This document shows, one piece after another, positions 36,998-46,829 of a stretch of 64,000 nt of DNA. The stretch lies in the NCBI RefSeq assembly GCF_947179515.1, contig NC_067485.1:71478646-71542645 (forward strand), in the 5' to 3' direction. The DNA comes from Apodemus sylvaticus. Its lineage: Eukaryota; Chordata; Mammalia; Rodentia; Muridae. The notes below the pieces were generated by a model, which did not search any database, was not told where the DNA came from, and saw only the letters and a list, made by a program, of their open reading frames with translations. Every line of letters starts with the position of its first letter. The stretch's first letter is position 1. The translations under genes and the position numbers were made by a program.

Positions 36998-38290
36998 CTC
37001 ATTTTTTGGTTTTTCTGTTTGATGAATACTTTCTTCTGTTTCCTTGGGTGTAGTTACCCTCCTTATGCTGGAGTTTTCCTTCTAGTATCCTCTGTAGGGC
37101 CAGATTAGGAGAGAGATATTGTTTAAATTTGGTTGTCTTAAAATATCTTGGTTTCTTCATCTATGGTGGTTGAATGGCTTGCTGTGTATAGCGGTCTGGA
37201 CTGACATCTGTTGTCTCTTATTGTCTGCAGGACATCTGCCCAATAACTTCTGGCTTATGGAATCTGTTAAGAAGTCAGGTGCTAATCTGAGAAGTCTGCC
37301 TTTCTATATTACTTGGGCCTTTCCCCTTGAAGCATTTAATATTCATTTTTTTGTTCTATATGTGTAATGCTTTGATTAGTATACATCAGAAGAATTTGCT
37401 TTTCTGTTCCAATCTCTTTGGAGTTCTGTAAGCTTCTTTTTTGTTTATAGCCATCTTGTTTTTTGTGGGGAATTAGGTAATTTATTTTCTATGATTATAT
37501 TAGGGATATTTTCTGGGAATTACTTCTGGGAATCTTCAACCTTAATTATCCCAATTATTCTTACTTGTAGTCTTTTCAGATGTCCTACATTTCCTAGATG
37601 TTTTCAGTGAAAACCTTTTTAAATTTGGCTTTTTTTTGACTTGTGCATTAATTTCTCCTGTTTTATGTTCTGTGCCAGAGATTCTCTTTGTCGTGTCCTG
37701 TATTCTGTTGGTGATGCTTGAGTCTGTAGCTCCTGTTCTCTTTCTTAGGTTTTATGCCTCCAGGCTTGTCTCCATTTGTCTTTTTTATTGTTTCAATTTT
37801 CATCTTAGGTCTTGAACTATTTTATTTCCTTTAATTGTTTGATTTTATTTCCCTATATTTCTTTAAGAGATTTATTTGTTTCCTCTTAATGGTTTCAATC
37901 TACCTGATAGACTTGTCCTATATTTCATTAAGGGATGTATTTAATTCTCTAATTAAAGGCCTCAGTTATCTTCATAAGCAGAACTTTAGGGTCATAGTCT
38001 TTCTGTTCATGTATGTTAGGCTATCCAGGGCTTGATGCTTCCCATTAGGAGAGCTGGGTTCTGAAGATGCCATATTGCACTGGCTTCTGTTGATTGTGTT
38101 CTTATATATCTTAAGCCATGTTGGCTGCATCTGGTTTTGGCTAGCCTGTTAGTCTGTGGGAGTAGCAAGCCTCTGGTACTGGCTTTCACAGATTGCTGCA
38201 GACTTCCTCAAAAGTAGGCAGAGCTATGGGCTGGGGAGTGTGGTGCTGATCCATGACTGTAGGTAGAGGTTTAGAACTGAAGGAAGATGG
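33200..38290 (-). mobile_element. Old rearranged L1 (Lx-type), near full span
   Basis: Minus-strand old L1: 3'UTR 33240-34300, ORF2 traces 34700-36000, EN/ORF1 region 36350-37960, and an ORF1-start/5'UTR-like block near 38040-38160 that parallels 44930-45030. All frames are destroyed. It is interrupted by unassigned sequence (34330-34700), by a younger L1 3' end (36160-36350) and by a (TG)n run (36954-36995). Confidence 0.72.
36160..36350 (-). mobile_element. Younger L1 3' end nested in the old L1
   Basis: The block from the ATTCGATATAT tail through the CTGGATCCCCCC tract to the CCAGTGGCCACT end matches the inverted 3'UTR at 556-793 and 59340-59520, and differs from the decayed L1 around it. 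No clear target-site duplication was found. Confidence 0.7.
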
Positions 38291-38773
38291 AACTCTGAAA
38301 GGAGGAGATATATATATTTCAAGTCTGGCACCTTTTGTAAACATTTAAAATTATAATTATTGGAAATAGTATTTTTTAGTATAAACTCTTATGATGTGCA
38401 TGGGCATTTTGCCAGTATATGTGATTGTTTGTCACCTGGATATCTTGTGTCTTGGGAAGACATCAGAGGAAGAAATAAGATCCCTTTGAACTGGAGTTGA
38501 GACATCATGTATGTGCTGAGAATCAAACTTAGATCTTTTATAATGGCAGCAAATACTGTTTGGGGCTGAGGTACTGCTTCTGCCCTGGATACCCTTTTGT
38601 ATTTTCTTTAATTACATGTTATGTGGATGTTGGTGGACAAGCAGATAGAGGTGGTTATGTCCTTCCACCATGTTGATCCCAGGGTTCAAACTCAGGCCAT
38701 TAGGCTTGGCATCAGGTGCCTTTACCCATCTTATCAGCAAAAGTTTTAATATGTAGCATGTGATTCTTTTTAG

Positions 38774-38988
38774 ATATGTTTTGAAGAGCATGAACAATCA
38801 GAGCAGAGGAAAAATAATGCTTTAACTTTGCAAGTATTGGACATGGAACGCAGAAACAAAGTCATGGAATCCAGGCTCCACAGAATCCAAGCTCATGAAG
38901 ATTCTGACAGATTCATGCTGGGCATATACCAGCAATGCTACAATGAACAGCTAGAGGTTATAGCAGCACTATATGAACAAATAAACAA
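38774..38988 (+). CDS. Exon F of the ANKRD26-like gene
   Basis: 215 bp, acceptor GATTCTTTTTAG, donor GTAAGT. It is open in phase 0 from exon E (ICFEEHEQSEQRKNN...) and ends two bases into an Asn codon. It has a coiled-coil pattern with an aromatic cluster, RFMLGIYQQCYNEQLEV. This aligns with the ANKRD26 segment around LEKYKQLYLEELKVRKSL (from memory). The next intron is interrupted by a full-length antisense L1. Confidence 0.85.
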
Positions 38989-39558
38989 GTAAGTTGAACA
39001 GAGTCCCAGAAAATAAGGTACTGATAAATGTGATGGTAACCCAAATATGTAGTGAAAAAAGTCTTCATGAAACCAATTGGATGTGAATGTCAAGATGACA
39101 TAATTTTGCAAAGTATCTGCAGTAAAATAACTTTTCTTAAAAAATAAACCTTGGGCACATCTAACATTTCTTCTCTTGCTGTAGTGTTGCTTTGTTCTTT
39201 TTATATTTCCTTAAAATAAAGCTGAAAACTTAAGATTTCAGCTAAGTATAGATATAGCTTTCTATTGAATACAGTTCTCTTTTTATGAATTTTCCTGTCA
39301 ATATTCACTTAAGTAACACATTGACAGGTTCAAGTATGTGAGGGGCAAGTATGAATAAATTCAGGCACTTCTAGTACCTCTCCTCTGCTACTGTGTGAAT
39401 TAACTCTGACTCTGACCTTTGGAGTTATCTTGAAGTAATCTGTAGTCAAACTGTCTTTGACACTTTCTTAGTTTACCTAAATCCCTGCTGGTGAATGATA
39501 AAGTATGCTCTGATACATATAAATGTGAAGCAAGTTCTTTTATAGGACATTCCATTTA
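38989..39558 (+). other. Intron sequence before the full-length L1
   Basis: No repeat or exon was recognised. Confidence 0.5.
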
Positions 39559-39573
39559 CTCTTATGACCATTT
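39559..39573. repeat. Target-site duplication, left copy
   Basis: CTCTTATGACCATTT, repeated exactly at 46204-46218 on the other side of the full-length L1. Confidence 0.93.
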
Positions 39574-39843
39574 TTTTTTAGGGCGAATTTCTTTTTTTTT
39601 ATTATTCGATATAATTTATTTACATTTCAAATGTTTTCCCCTTTTCTAGCCCCCCCACTCCCCGAAAGTCCCACAAACCCCCTTCTCTTCCCCTGTCCTC
39701 CCACCCACCCCTTCCCACTTCCCCGTTCTGGTGTTGCTGAATACTGTTTCACTGAGTCTTTCCAGAACCAGGGGCCACTCCTCCTTTCTTCTTGTACCTC
39801 ATTTGATGTGTGGATTATGTTTTGGGTATTCCAGTTTTCTAGG

Positions 39844-42800
39844 TTAATATCCACTTATTAGTGAGTGCATACCATGATTCACCTTTTGAGTCTGGGTTAC
39901 CTCACTTAGTATGATATTCTCTAGCTCCATCCATTTGCCTAAGAATTTCATGAATTCATTGTTTCTAATGGCTGAATAGTAGTACTCCATTGTGTAGATA
40001 TACCACATTTTTTGCATCCACTCTTCTGTTGAGGGATACCTGGGTTCTTTCCAGCATCTGGCAATTACAAATAGGGCTGCTATGAACATAGTAGAACATG
40101 TATCCTTATTACATGGTGGGGAGTCTTCTGGGTATATGCCCAGGAGTGGTATAGCAGGATCTTCTGGAAGTAAGGTGCCCAGTTTTCGGAGGAACCGCCA
40201 GACTGATTTCCAGAGTGGTTGTACCAATTTGCAACCCCACCAGCAGTGGAGGAGTGTTCCTCTTTCTCCACACCCTCTCCAACACCTGCTGTCTCCTGAA
40301 TTTTTAATCTTAGCCATTCTGACTGGTGTAAGATGAAATCTTAGGGTTGTTTTGATTTGCATTTCCCTAATGACTAATGAAGTTGAGCATTTTTTAAGAT
40401 GCTTCTCCGCCATCCGAAGTTCTTCAGGTGAGAATTCTTTGTTTAACTCTGTACCCCATTTTTTAATAGGGTTGTTTGGTTTTCTGGAGTCTAACTTCTT
40501 GAGTTCTTTATATATATATGATATTAGCCCTCTTTCTGATGTAGGATTGGTGAAGATCTTTTCCCAGTTTGTTGGTTGCCGATTTGTCCTCTTGATGGTG
40601 TCCTTTGCCTTACAGAAACTTTGTAATTTTATGAGGTCCCATTTGTCAATTCTTGCTCTTAGAGCATATGCTATTGGTGTTCTGTTCAGAAACTTTCTCC
40701 CTGCACCGATGTCCTCAAGGGTCTTCCCCAGTTTCTTTTCTATTAGCTTCAGAGTGTCTGGCTTTATGTGGAGGTCCTTGATCCATTTGGATTTGAGCTT
40801 AGTACAAGGAGACAAAGATGGATCAATTCACATTCTTCTGCATGCTGACCTCCAGTTGAACCAGCACCATTTGTTGAAAAGGCTATCTTTTTTCCATTGG
40901 ATGTTTTCAGCCTCTTTGTCGAGGATCAGGTGGCCATAGGTGTGTGGGTTCATTTCTGGATCTTCAATCCTGTTCCATTGACCCTCCTGCCTGTCACTGT
41001 ACCAATACCATGCAGTTTTTAACACTATTGCTCTGTAGTATTGCTTGAGGTCAGGGATACTGATTCCCCCAGATTTCCTTTTGTTGCTGAGAATAGTTTT
41101 AGCTATCCTGGGTTTTTTGTTGTTCCAGATGAATTTGATAATTGCTCTTTCTAACTCTGTGAAGAATTGAGTTGGGATTTTGATGGGTATTGCATTGAAT
41201 CTGTATAGTGCTTTAGGCAAAATGGCCATTTTAACTATATTGATTCTACCGATCCATGAGCATGGGAGGTTTTCCCATTTTTTGAGGTCTTCTTCCATTT
41301 CCTTCTTCAGAGTCTTGAAGTTCTTGTCATACAGATCTTTCACATGTTTGGTAAGAGTCACCCCAAGATTCTTTATACTGTTTGTGGCTATTATGAAGGG
41401 GGTCATTTCCCTAATTTCTTTCTCAGCCTGCTTATCCTTTGAGTATAGGAAGGCCACTGATTTGCTTGAGTTGATTTTATAACCTGCCACTTTACTGAAG
41501 TTGTTTATCAGCTGCAGGAGCTCTCTAGTGTAGTTCTTTGGGTCACTTAGGTAGACGATCATGTCGTCTGCAAATAATGATAGTTTGACTTCTTCCTTTC
41601 CAATTTGTATCCCTTTGACCTCCTTATGTTGTCGAATTGCCCGAGCTAGTACCTCAAGTACAATATTGAAAAGATAAGGAGAAAGGGGGCAGCCTTGTCT
41701 GGTCCCTGATTTCAGTGGGATTGCTTCAAGTTTCTCTCCATTTAGTTTGATGCTGGCTACCGGTTTGCTGTATATTGCTTTTACTATGTTTAGGTATGGG
41801 CCTTGAATTCCTGTTCTCTCCAAGACTTTAAGCATGAAGGGATGGTGAATTTTGTCAAATGCTTTTTCAGCATCTAATGAAATGACCATGTGGTTTTGTT
41901 CTTTGAGTTTGTTTATGTAGTGGATTGTATTGATGGATTTCCGTATATTGAACCAACCCTGCATTCCCGGGATAAAGCCTACTTGATCATGGTGGATGAT
42001 CGTTTTGATGTGTTCTTGGATTCGGTTGGCAAGAATTTTATTGAGTATTTTTGCATCGATGTTCATAAGGGAAATTGGTCTGAAGTTCTCTTTCTTTGTT
42101 GGATCTTTGTGTGGCTTTGGTATCAGCGTAATTGTGGCTTCGTAGAAGGAATTGGGTAGTGTTCCTTCTGTTTCTATTTTGTGGAATAGTTTGAAGAGTA
42201 TTGGTGTTAACTCTTCTTTGAAGGTCTGGTAGAATTCTGCACTGAAGCTATCTGGTCCTGTGCTTTTTTTGGTTGGAAGACTTTCTATAACTCCTTCTAT
42301 TTCTTTAGGCATTATGGGACTGTTTAGATGGTCTAGTTGGTCCTGATTTAATTTTGGTATTTGGTATCTGTCAAGGAAATTGTCCATTTCCTCCAGATTC
42401 TCCAGTTGTGTTGAGTATAGGCTCTTGTAGTAGGATCTGATGATTTTTTGGATTTCCTCAGTTTCAGTTGTTATGTCTCCCTTTTCATTTCTAAGTTTGT
42501 TAATTTGGATACTTTCTCTGTGCCCTTTGGTCATTCTGGCTAAGGGTTTATCTATCTTGTTGATTTTCTCAAAGAACCAGCTCCTGGTATTGTTGATTTT
42601 TTGTATGGTTCTCTTTGTTTCTACTTGATTGATTTCGGCCCTGAGTTTGATGATTTCCTGCCTTCTACTCCTCCTGGGCGAAATAGCTTCTTTTTGTTCC
42701 AGGGCTTTCAGGTGTGTCATTAAGCTGGTAATGTATGCTCTCTCCATTTTCTTTTTGGAGGCACTCAGGGCTATGAGTTTTCCTCTTAGCACTGCTTTCA

Positions 42801-43671
42801 TTGTGTCCCATAGATTGGGGTATGTTGTGTTTTCATTTTCATTGTGTTCTAAAAAGTCTTTAATTTCTTTCTTTATTTCTTCCTTGACCAAGGTATCATT
42901 GAGTAGAGTATTGTTCAGTTTCCACGTGTATGTGGGCTTTCTGTTGTTTCTGTTGCTATTGAAGACCACTTTTACTCCATAGTGATCAGATAGGAGGCAT
43001 GGGATTAGTTCTATCTTCTTATATTTGTTGAGGTCTGTCTTGTGACCAATTATATGGTCGATTTTGGAGAAGGTACCATGAGGTGCTGAGAAAAAGGTAT
43101 ATTCTTTTGTTTTAGGATAGAATGTTCTATATATATCTGTTAAATCTAATTGGTCCAAAGCTTCAATTAGTTTCATTGTGTCCCTGTTTAGTTTCTGTTT
43201 TCCTGATCGGTCCATTGAGGAAAGTGCAGTGTTGAAGTCACCCACAATTACTGTGTTAGGTGTAATGTGTGCTTTTAGTTTTAATAAAGTTTCTTTTACG
43301 AAAGAGGGTGCCCTTGCATTTGGGGCATAGATGTTCAGGATTGACAGTTCTTCTTTTTGTATTTTTCCTTTGACCAGCAAGAAGTGTCCCTCAGGGTCTC
43401 TTTTGATGACTTTGGGTTGAAAGTCAATTTTATCTGATATTAAAATGGCTACTCCAGCTTGTTTCCTGAGACCATTTGCTTGTAAAATTGTCTTCCAGCC
43501 TTTTACTCTAAGGTAGTGTTTGTCTTTGACCCTGAGGTGTGTTTCCTGTAAGCAGCAAAATGTATGGTCCTGTTTACGTATCCAGTCAGTTAGTCTGTGT
43601 CTTTTTATTGGGGCATTAAGTCTATTGATGTTAAGAGATATTAAGGAATAGTGATTGTTACTTCCTATCAT
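39844..43671 (-). pseudogene. L1 ORF2 (endonuclease/reverse transcriptase) with one nonsense codon
   Basis: ORF2p nicks target DNA and reverse-transcribes L1 RNA by target-primed reverse transcription. The frame is open for 947 codons from 43671. It is stopped by TGA at 40828-40830, then stays open in the same frame to 39844, about 1275 codons in total, the usual length. Neighbouring L1 copies have CGA (Arg) at this codon, so a single CpG transition explains the break. The endonuclease domain retains QETH (~residue 42), VGDFNT (~145) and SDH (~229). The RT domain retains FADDMIVYL (~700). The cysteine-rich WRGCGERGTLLHCWWGC segment lies beyond the stop, so the truncated product would lack the C-terminal third. 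Confidence 0.95.
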
Positions 43672-43729
43672 TTTTGACGTTATTTTTAAATTTGAATGCT
43701 TAACTTCTTTTGGGTTTGATGAAAGGTTA

Positions 43730-45001
43730 CTATCTTGCTTTTTCCAGGGTGAAGTTTCCCTCCTTGTATTGGTGTTGTCCTCCTATTATCCTTTTTAGGG
43801 CCGGGTTTGTGGATAGATATTGGGTAAACTTGGTTTTGTCATGAAATATCTTAGTTTCTCCATCTATGGTGATTGAGAGTTTTGCTGGATATAGTAGTTT
43901 TGGTTGGCATTTGTGTTCTCTTAGAGTCTGCATGAGATCTGCCCAGGACCTTCTAGCCTTCATAGTCTCAGGTGAAAAGTCTGCTGTGATTCTGATAGGT
44001 CTTCCTTTATATGTTACTTGGCCTTTTTCTCTTACTGCCTTTAGTATTCTTTCTTTGTTTAGAACATTTGGTGTTTTGATTATTATGTGACGGGAAGTAT
44101 TTCTGTTCTGGTCCAGTCTGTTTGGAGTTCTGTAGGCTTCTTGTATATTCATGGGCATCTCTCTCTTTAGGTTAGGGAAGTTTTCTTCCATAATTTTATT
44201 GAAGATGTTTGCTGGCCCTTTAAGTTGTAAATCTTCACTCTCATCTATGCCTATAATCCTTAGGTTTGGTCTTCTCATTGTGTCCTGGATTTCCTGGATA
44301 TTTTGGGTTACAAGCTTTTTGCATTTTGCATTTTCTTTAACTGTTGAGTCCATGGTTTCTATGGAATCTTCAGCATCTGAGATTCTTTCTTCTATCTCTT
44401 GTATTCTGTTGTTGATATTTGCATCTCTGTCCCCTGATTTCTTCCCAAGGCTTTCTATCTCCAAAGTTGTCTCCCTTTGAGTTTTCTTAGTTGTTTCTAC
44501 TTCTGATTTTAGATCCTGGATGGTTTTGCTTAGCTCCTTCACTTGCATGTTTGTGTTTTCCTGTAATTCTTTAAGAGATTTTTGTGTTTCGTCTTTCATG
44601 ACCTCAGCCTGTTGACCAAAGTTCTCCTGTATTTCTTTAAGAGCTTTTTGTGTTTCGTCTTTCATGACCTCAGCCTGTTGACCAAAGTTCTCCTGTATTT
44701 CTTTAAGTGTTTTTTGCATTTCCTCCTTGTTGGCTTTTGTATTCTCCTGGATTTCTTTCAATGATTTTTGTGTTTCCCTTGCAAGGGCTTCTAACTTTTG
44801 ATCCATTTTCTCCTGAATTTCTTTATGTATGTCCTTCATGTGTTCCTGTACCAGCATCATGACCAGTGATTTTAAATCCAAATCTTGTTTTACTGGTGTG
44901 ATGGGGTATCCAGGACATGTTGGTAGAGGAGAATTGGGTTCAGATGTTGCCATATTGCCTTGATTTCTGTTAGTGACGTTCCTGCGTTTGCCTTTTGCCA
45001 T
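43730..45001 (-). CDS. L1 ORF1 protein (RNA-binding chaperone), intact
   Basis: A 423-codon open frame starting MAKGKRRN. ORF1p trimerises and coats L1 RNA. The order is a basic N-terminus (1-50), a long heptad coiled coil (~52-200), an RRM-like domain (starting MRRPNLRIIGIDES, ~240) and a C-terminal domain with the typical REKGQVTYKGRPIRI stretch (~335). It is longer than the ~360-370 residues usual for mouse ORF1p because the coiled coil contains a repeated 22-residue block (KEIQENFGQQAEVMKDETQK twice). No internal stop. The only frame in the window that could still make a full L1 protein. Confidence 0.95.
   Translation of the reverse strand: MAKGKRRNVTNRNQGNMATSEPNSPLPTCPGYPITPVKQDLDLKSLVMMLVQEHMKDIHKEIQEKMDQKLEALARETQKSLKEIQENTKANKEEMQKTLKEIQENFGQQAEVMKDETQKALKEIQENFGQQAEVMKDETQKSLKELQENTNMQVKELSKTIQDLKSEVETTKKTQRETTLEIESLGKKSGDRDANINNRIQEIEERISDAEDSIETMDSTVKENAKCKKLVTQNIQEIQDTMRRPNLRIIGIDESEDLQLKGPANIFNKIMEENFPNLKREMPMNIQEAYRTPNRLDQNRNTSRHIIIKTPNVLNKERILKAVREKGQVTYKGRPIRITADFSPETMKARRSWADLMQTLREHKCQPKLLYPAKLSITIDGETKIFHDKTKFTQYLSTNPALKRIIGGQHQYKEGNFTLEKAR
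44580..44711 (-). repeat. Two 66-bp tandem repeats in the ORF1 coiled coil
   Basis: 44580-44645 and 44646-44711 are nearly identical. The period of 66 bp (22 codons) keeps the reading frame. The site matches the length-polymorphic region known in rodent ORF1. Confidence 0.93.
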
Positions 45002-46203
45002 CTAGTTCTCACTGGTGTTAGTTTATCTTGTCAGTGCTGGACTCACCAGTGCAAGCTGCCCCTTCCCAGTTGGCCTCTGGTGCACAGCTTACCTCCTGCA
45101 CTGCTTGTAGACAGTGTGCTGCTGCCCAGGCTGTTCCGATCCCAAAGCAGGCACCCGAAGGCTCCCGCTGGGGCCCGCTGGATTCACTGGAGCACACTGA
45201 CTTCTCCCAGCTGGCCGCCCGGAAGCCCAGCTAGCCACTTGCAGGACTTGGAGATGTAATGCTGCCGCCCAGACTGATCTGGATCCGGAAGCGGAGAGAG
45301 TAGAGCTAAGGGCTTCTGCCTGAGGCCTTGCCCCAGATTGTGTCTGTGGACCAGATGGAGCCTGTGTGCACCCCCAGGGAGTGCCGACGGTGTATGCTAC
45401 TGTGACCTCCCCTGTGTTCTGCTCACTCTGCTGGGCAGCCGATCCGCCAACCGGGCTGTCGCACACAAGGTTAGCCTGGCCGCCCAGTCCCTGAGTCCAG
45501 GCAAAAGCCTGGGAGGCCAAGGTCCGAGCAAAGTTCCCCTAGGGCTATGACTGTTAATTGGGTCTGCCAGGTGACTAGGATGGCGGGCGTGCGCCCGCGC
45601 TCCCTGAAAGCGCCGGGAGAGTCTGCTTTGCTAACAATCACCTGGGCGGGTTGACTCACAGATGGCCCACCAAGCCGCCCAGTTCTTGGGGTCAGTCCTG
45701 TGCCTTTTGGGGCCTGGACCCCCGCTTTGTTAGCCTTAGGCTATGCCTGTTACAGGTCTGCCCGCCTGAGCTCTCTGTCGTCCTGCAGGCAAAATGGCGG
45801 CGGAGCGCTCGCAGGCCTGGGCAAAAAACCTCCTGGCTGGGTTGGCACCCCGATGGCCCCCCCGACCCGCCCAGGGCCTGGGTGCAGGCCAACGCCCGTC
45901 GGGCTCAGACCACCGCGGTGTTGGCCTCGGATTATGTTTGTGTACCTCAGTCTGTCCGATCCCCGGAGTCCGGAACCAAGATGGATGCACCTCTCCTGAC
46001 TGGTGGGAGGCCGAGTTCTGAAGTGGCCTCCGTGCAGGACAGGCGCAGCACAACTGCAGCTGCTTGCCGCCCGGCTGGTCAGCGAAGTCAGTGGTCGTGG
46101 GCGCAGGGCCTAACTGGTCCCTGTGACGCCTTGGTTCCACTGCTGATGGCCCTTCAGCTGGAGCAGCCACTGCTGCCGCCGCCGCCACCGCCACCGCCCG
46201 ACT
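45002..46203 (-). promoter_or_regulatory. L1 5'UTR/promoter with monomer-like repeats
   Basis: A GC-rich 1.2-kb region upstream of ORF1. Related segments recur with a GATGGCGG or AATGGCGG-type core at about 45578, 45789 and 45977, each followed ~100 bp later by a CCGCCCAG/CCGCCCAGT-type block. This gives a period of roughly 185-215 bp, like the tandem monomers that act as promoters in murine L1. Copies are diverged and the exact number is uncertain. By analogy with other L1s it may also hold an antisense promoter directed to the + strand. Confidence 0.65.
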
Positions 46204-46218
46204 CTCTTATGACCATTT
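46204..46218. repeat. Target-site duplication, right copy
   Basis: Identical to 39559-39573. Confidence 0.93.
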
Positions 46219-46292
46219 AAACAGAAAAGTGTTTCTAAAATGCATTTCAGGAACAAAAGTAATATGTATATTATGGATTTGTCTTTTTTTAG

Positions 46293-46572
46293 TGGTAACA
46301 AGAGGAAAGTGAAGCTGCAGGAAGACATTGCTACAACAGTTGCAGAGGAAGAGCTACTTACACACTCACACACTGGGGCAGTGCACATTCCAGAGGAAAC
46401 TAGTGTTTCAGGTCCTCATCACCACAATGGATTTGGATTGAGTGGAACTGTTACTCCAAGTTTGGGGACAGCACATCGCCAGCATAGAGGGAGAGCTTTC
46501 AGAAAGAAAGGTCAACGTAGCTCACCAAGGTTGGTCACAGTTTCCATTGTCTCCAAGACCCTCCCTTTCTGA
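46293..46572 (+). CDS. Exon G of the ANKRD26-like gene (last recognised exon)
   Basis: Acceptor TTGTCTTTTTTTAG ends at 46292. The first base completes the Asn codon of exon F. The reading is NGNKRKVKLQEDIATT and on to HTGAVHIPEETSVSGPHHHN, ending in a basic tail (HRQHRGRAFRKKGQRSSPR). Two endings are possible: splicing at the weak donor AAG|GTTGGT after 46529, or reading on 14 codons to a stop at 46570-46572. The first ~35 residues still resemble the ANKRD26 coiled-coil end. The His/Ser/Arg-rich tail does not, so the C-terminus is new or strongly diverged. An AATAAA at 48376-48381 is a possible, distant polyadenylation signal. Confidence 0.7.
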
Positions 46573-46829
46573 CAGAACTACTTTCAGGTCTATCTGTTGA
46601 ATTACAAGACCTGCTCAGATAAGGGTGAAATTGATCTCTGTTATTAAGGAGAGGAAACATTTTAACCTCCTTCTCTCTGTGATGGTCTTACCTTTTATTT
46701 TTACTTATTTTGTTTCCCCATCCTTTTCCTATAAAATTTTTGAGTTTTCTTTTTCAGTTTTCAATCCTGTTATCCCCTTCCCCAACTCCTATGATATGCA
46801 TCCCCACTTTTCTACCTACCTGTGGGTTA
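46573..46829 (+). other. Downstream sequence or 3' UTR of the gene
   Basis: No repeat was recognised. If exon G is terminal, this would be the 3'UTR. Confidence 0.3.

Larger units (their letters stand above)
39574..46203 (-). mobile_element. Full-length L1 retrotransposon (6.6 kb)
   Basis: A complete L1 in minus orientation: 5'UTR with monomer-like repeats (about 45002-46203), ORF1 (43730-45001), a 58-bp spacer, ORF2 (39844-43671, one nonsense codon), a G-rich 3'UTR and an A-rich tail. It has a perfect 15-bp target-site duplication. The two A-runs at the 3' end are separated by a 12-nt non-A stretch (39581-39591). It lies antisense in the intron between exons F and G, with its 5' end 74-90 bp from exon G. 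Low decay indicates a recent insertion. Confidence 0.97.

Noticed and set aside
40082..40939. Long + strand open frames opposite L1 ORF2 (for example 195 codons at 40352-40939)
   Set aside because: These are antisense shadows of ORF2. The same frames recur opposite every L1 copy in the window.
45089..46194. Several 100-190-codon frames on both strands of the GC-rich L1 5'UTR
   Set aside because: High GC makes stop codons rare. The frames overlap each other and have no family features.
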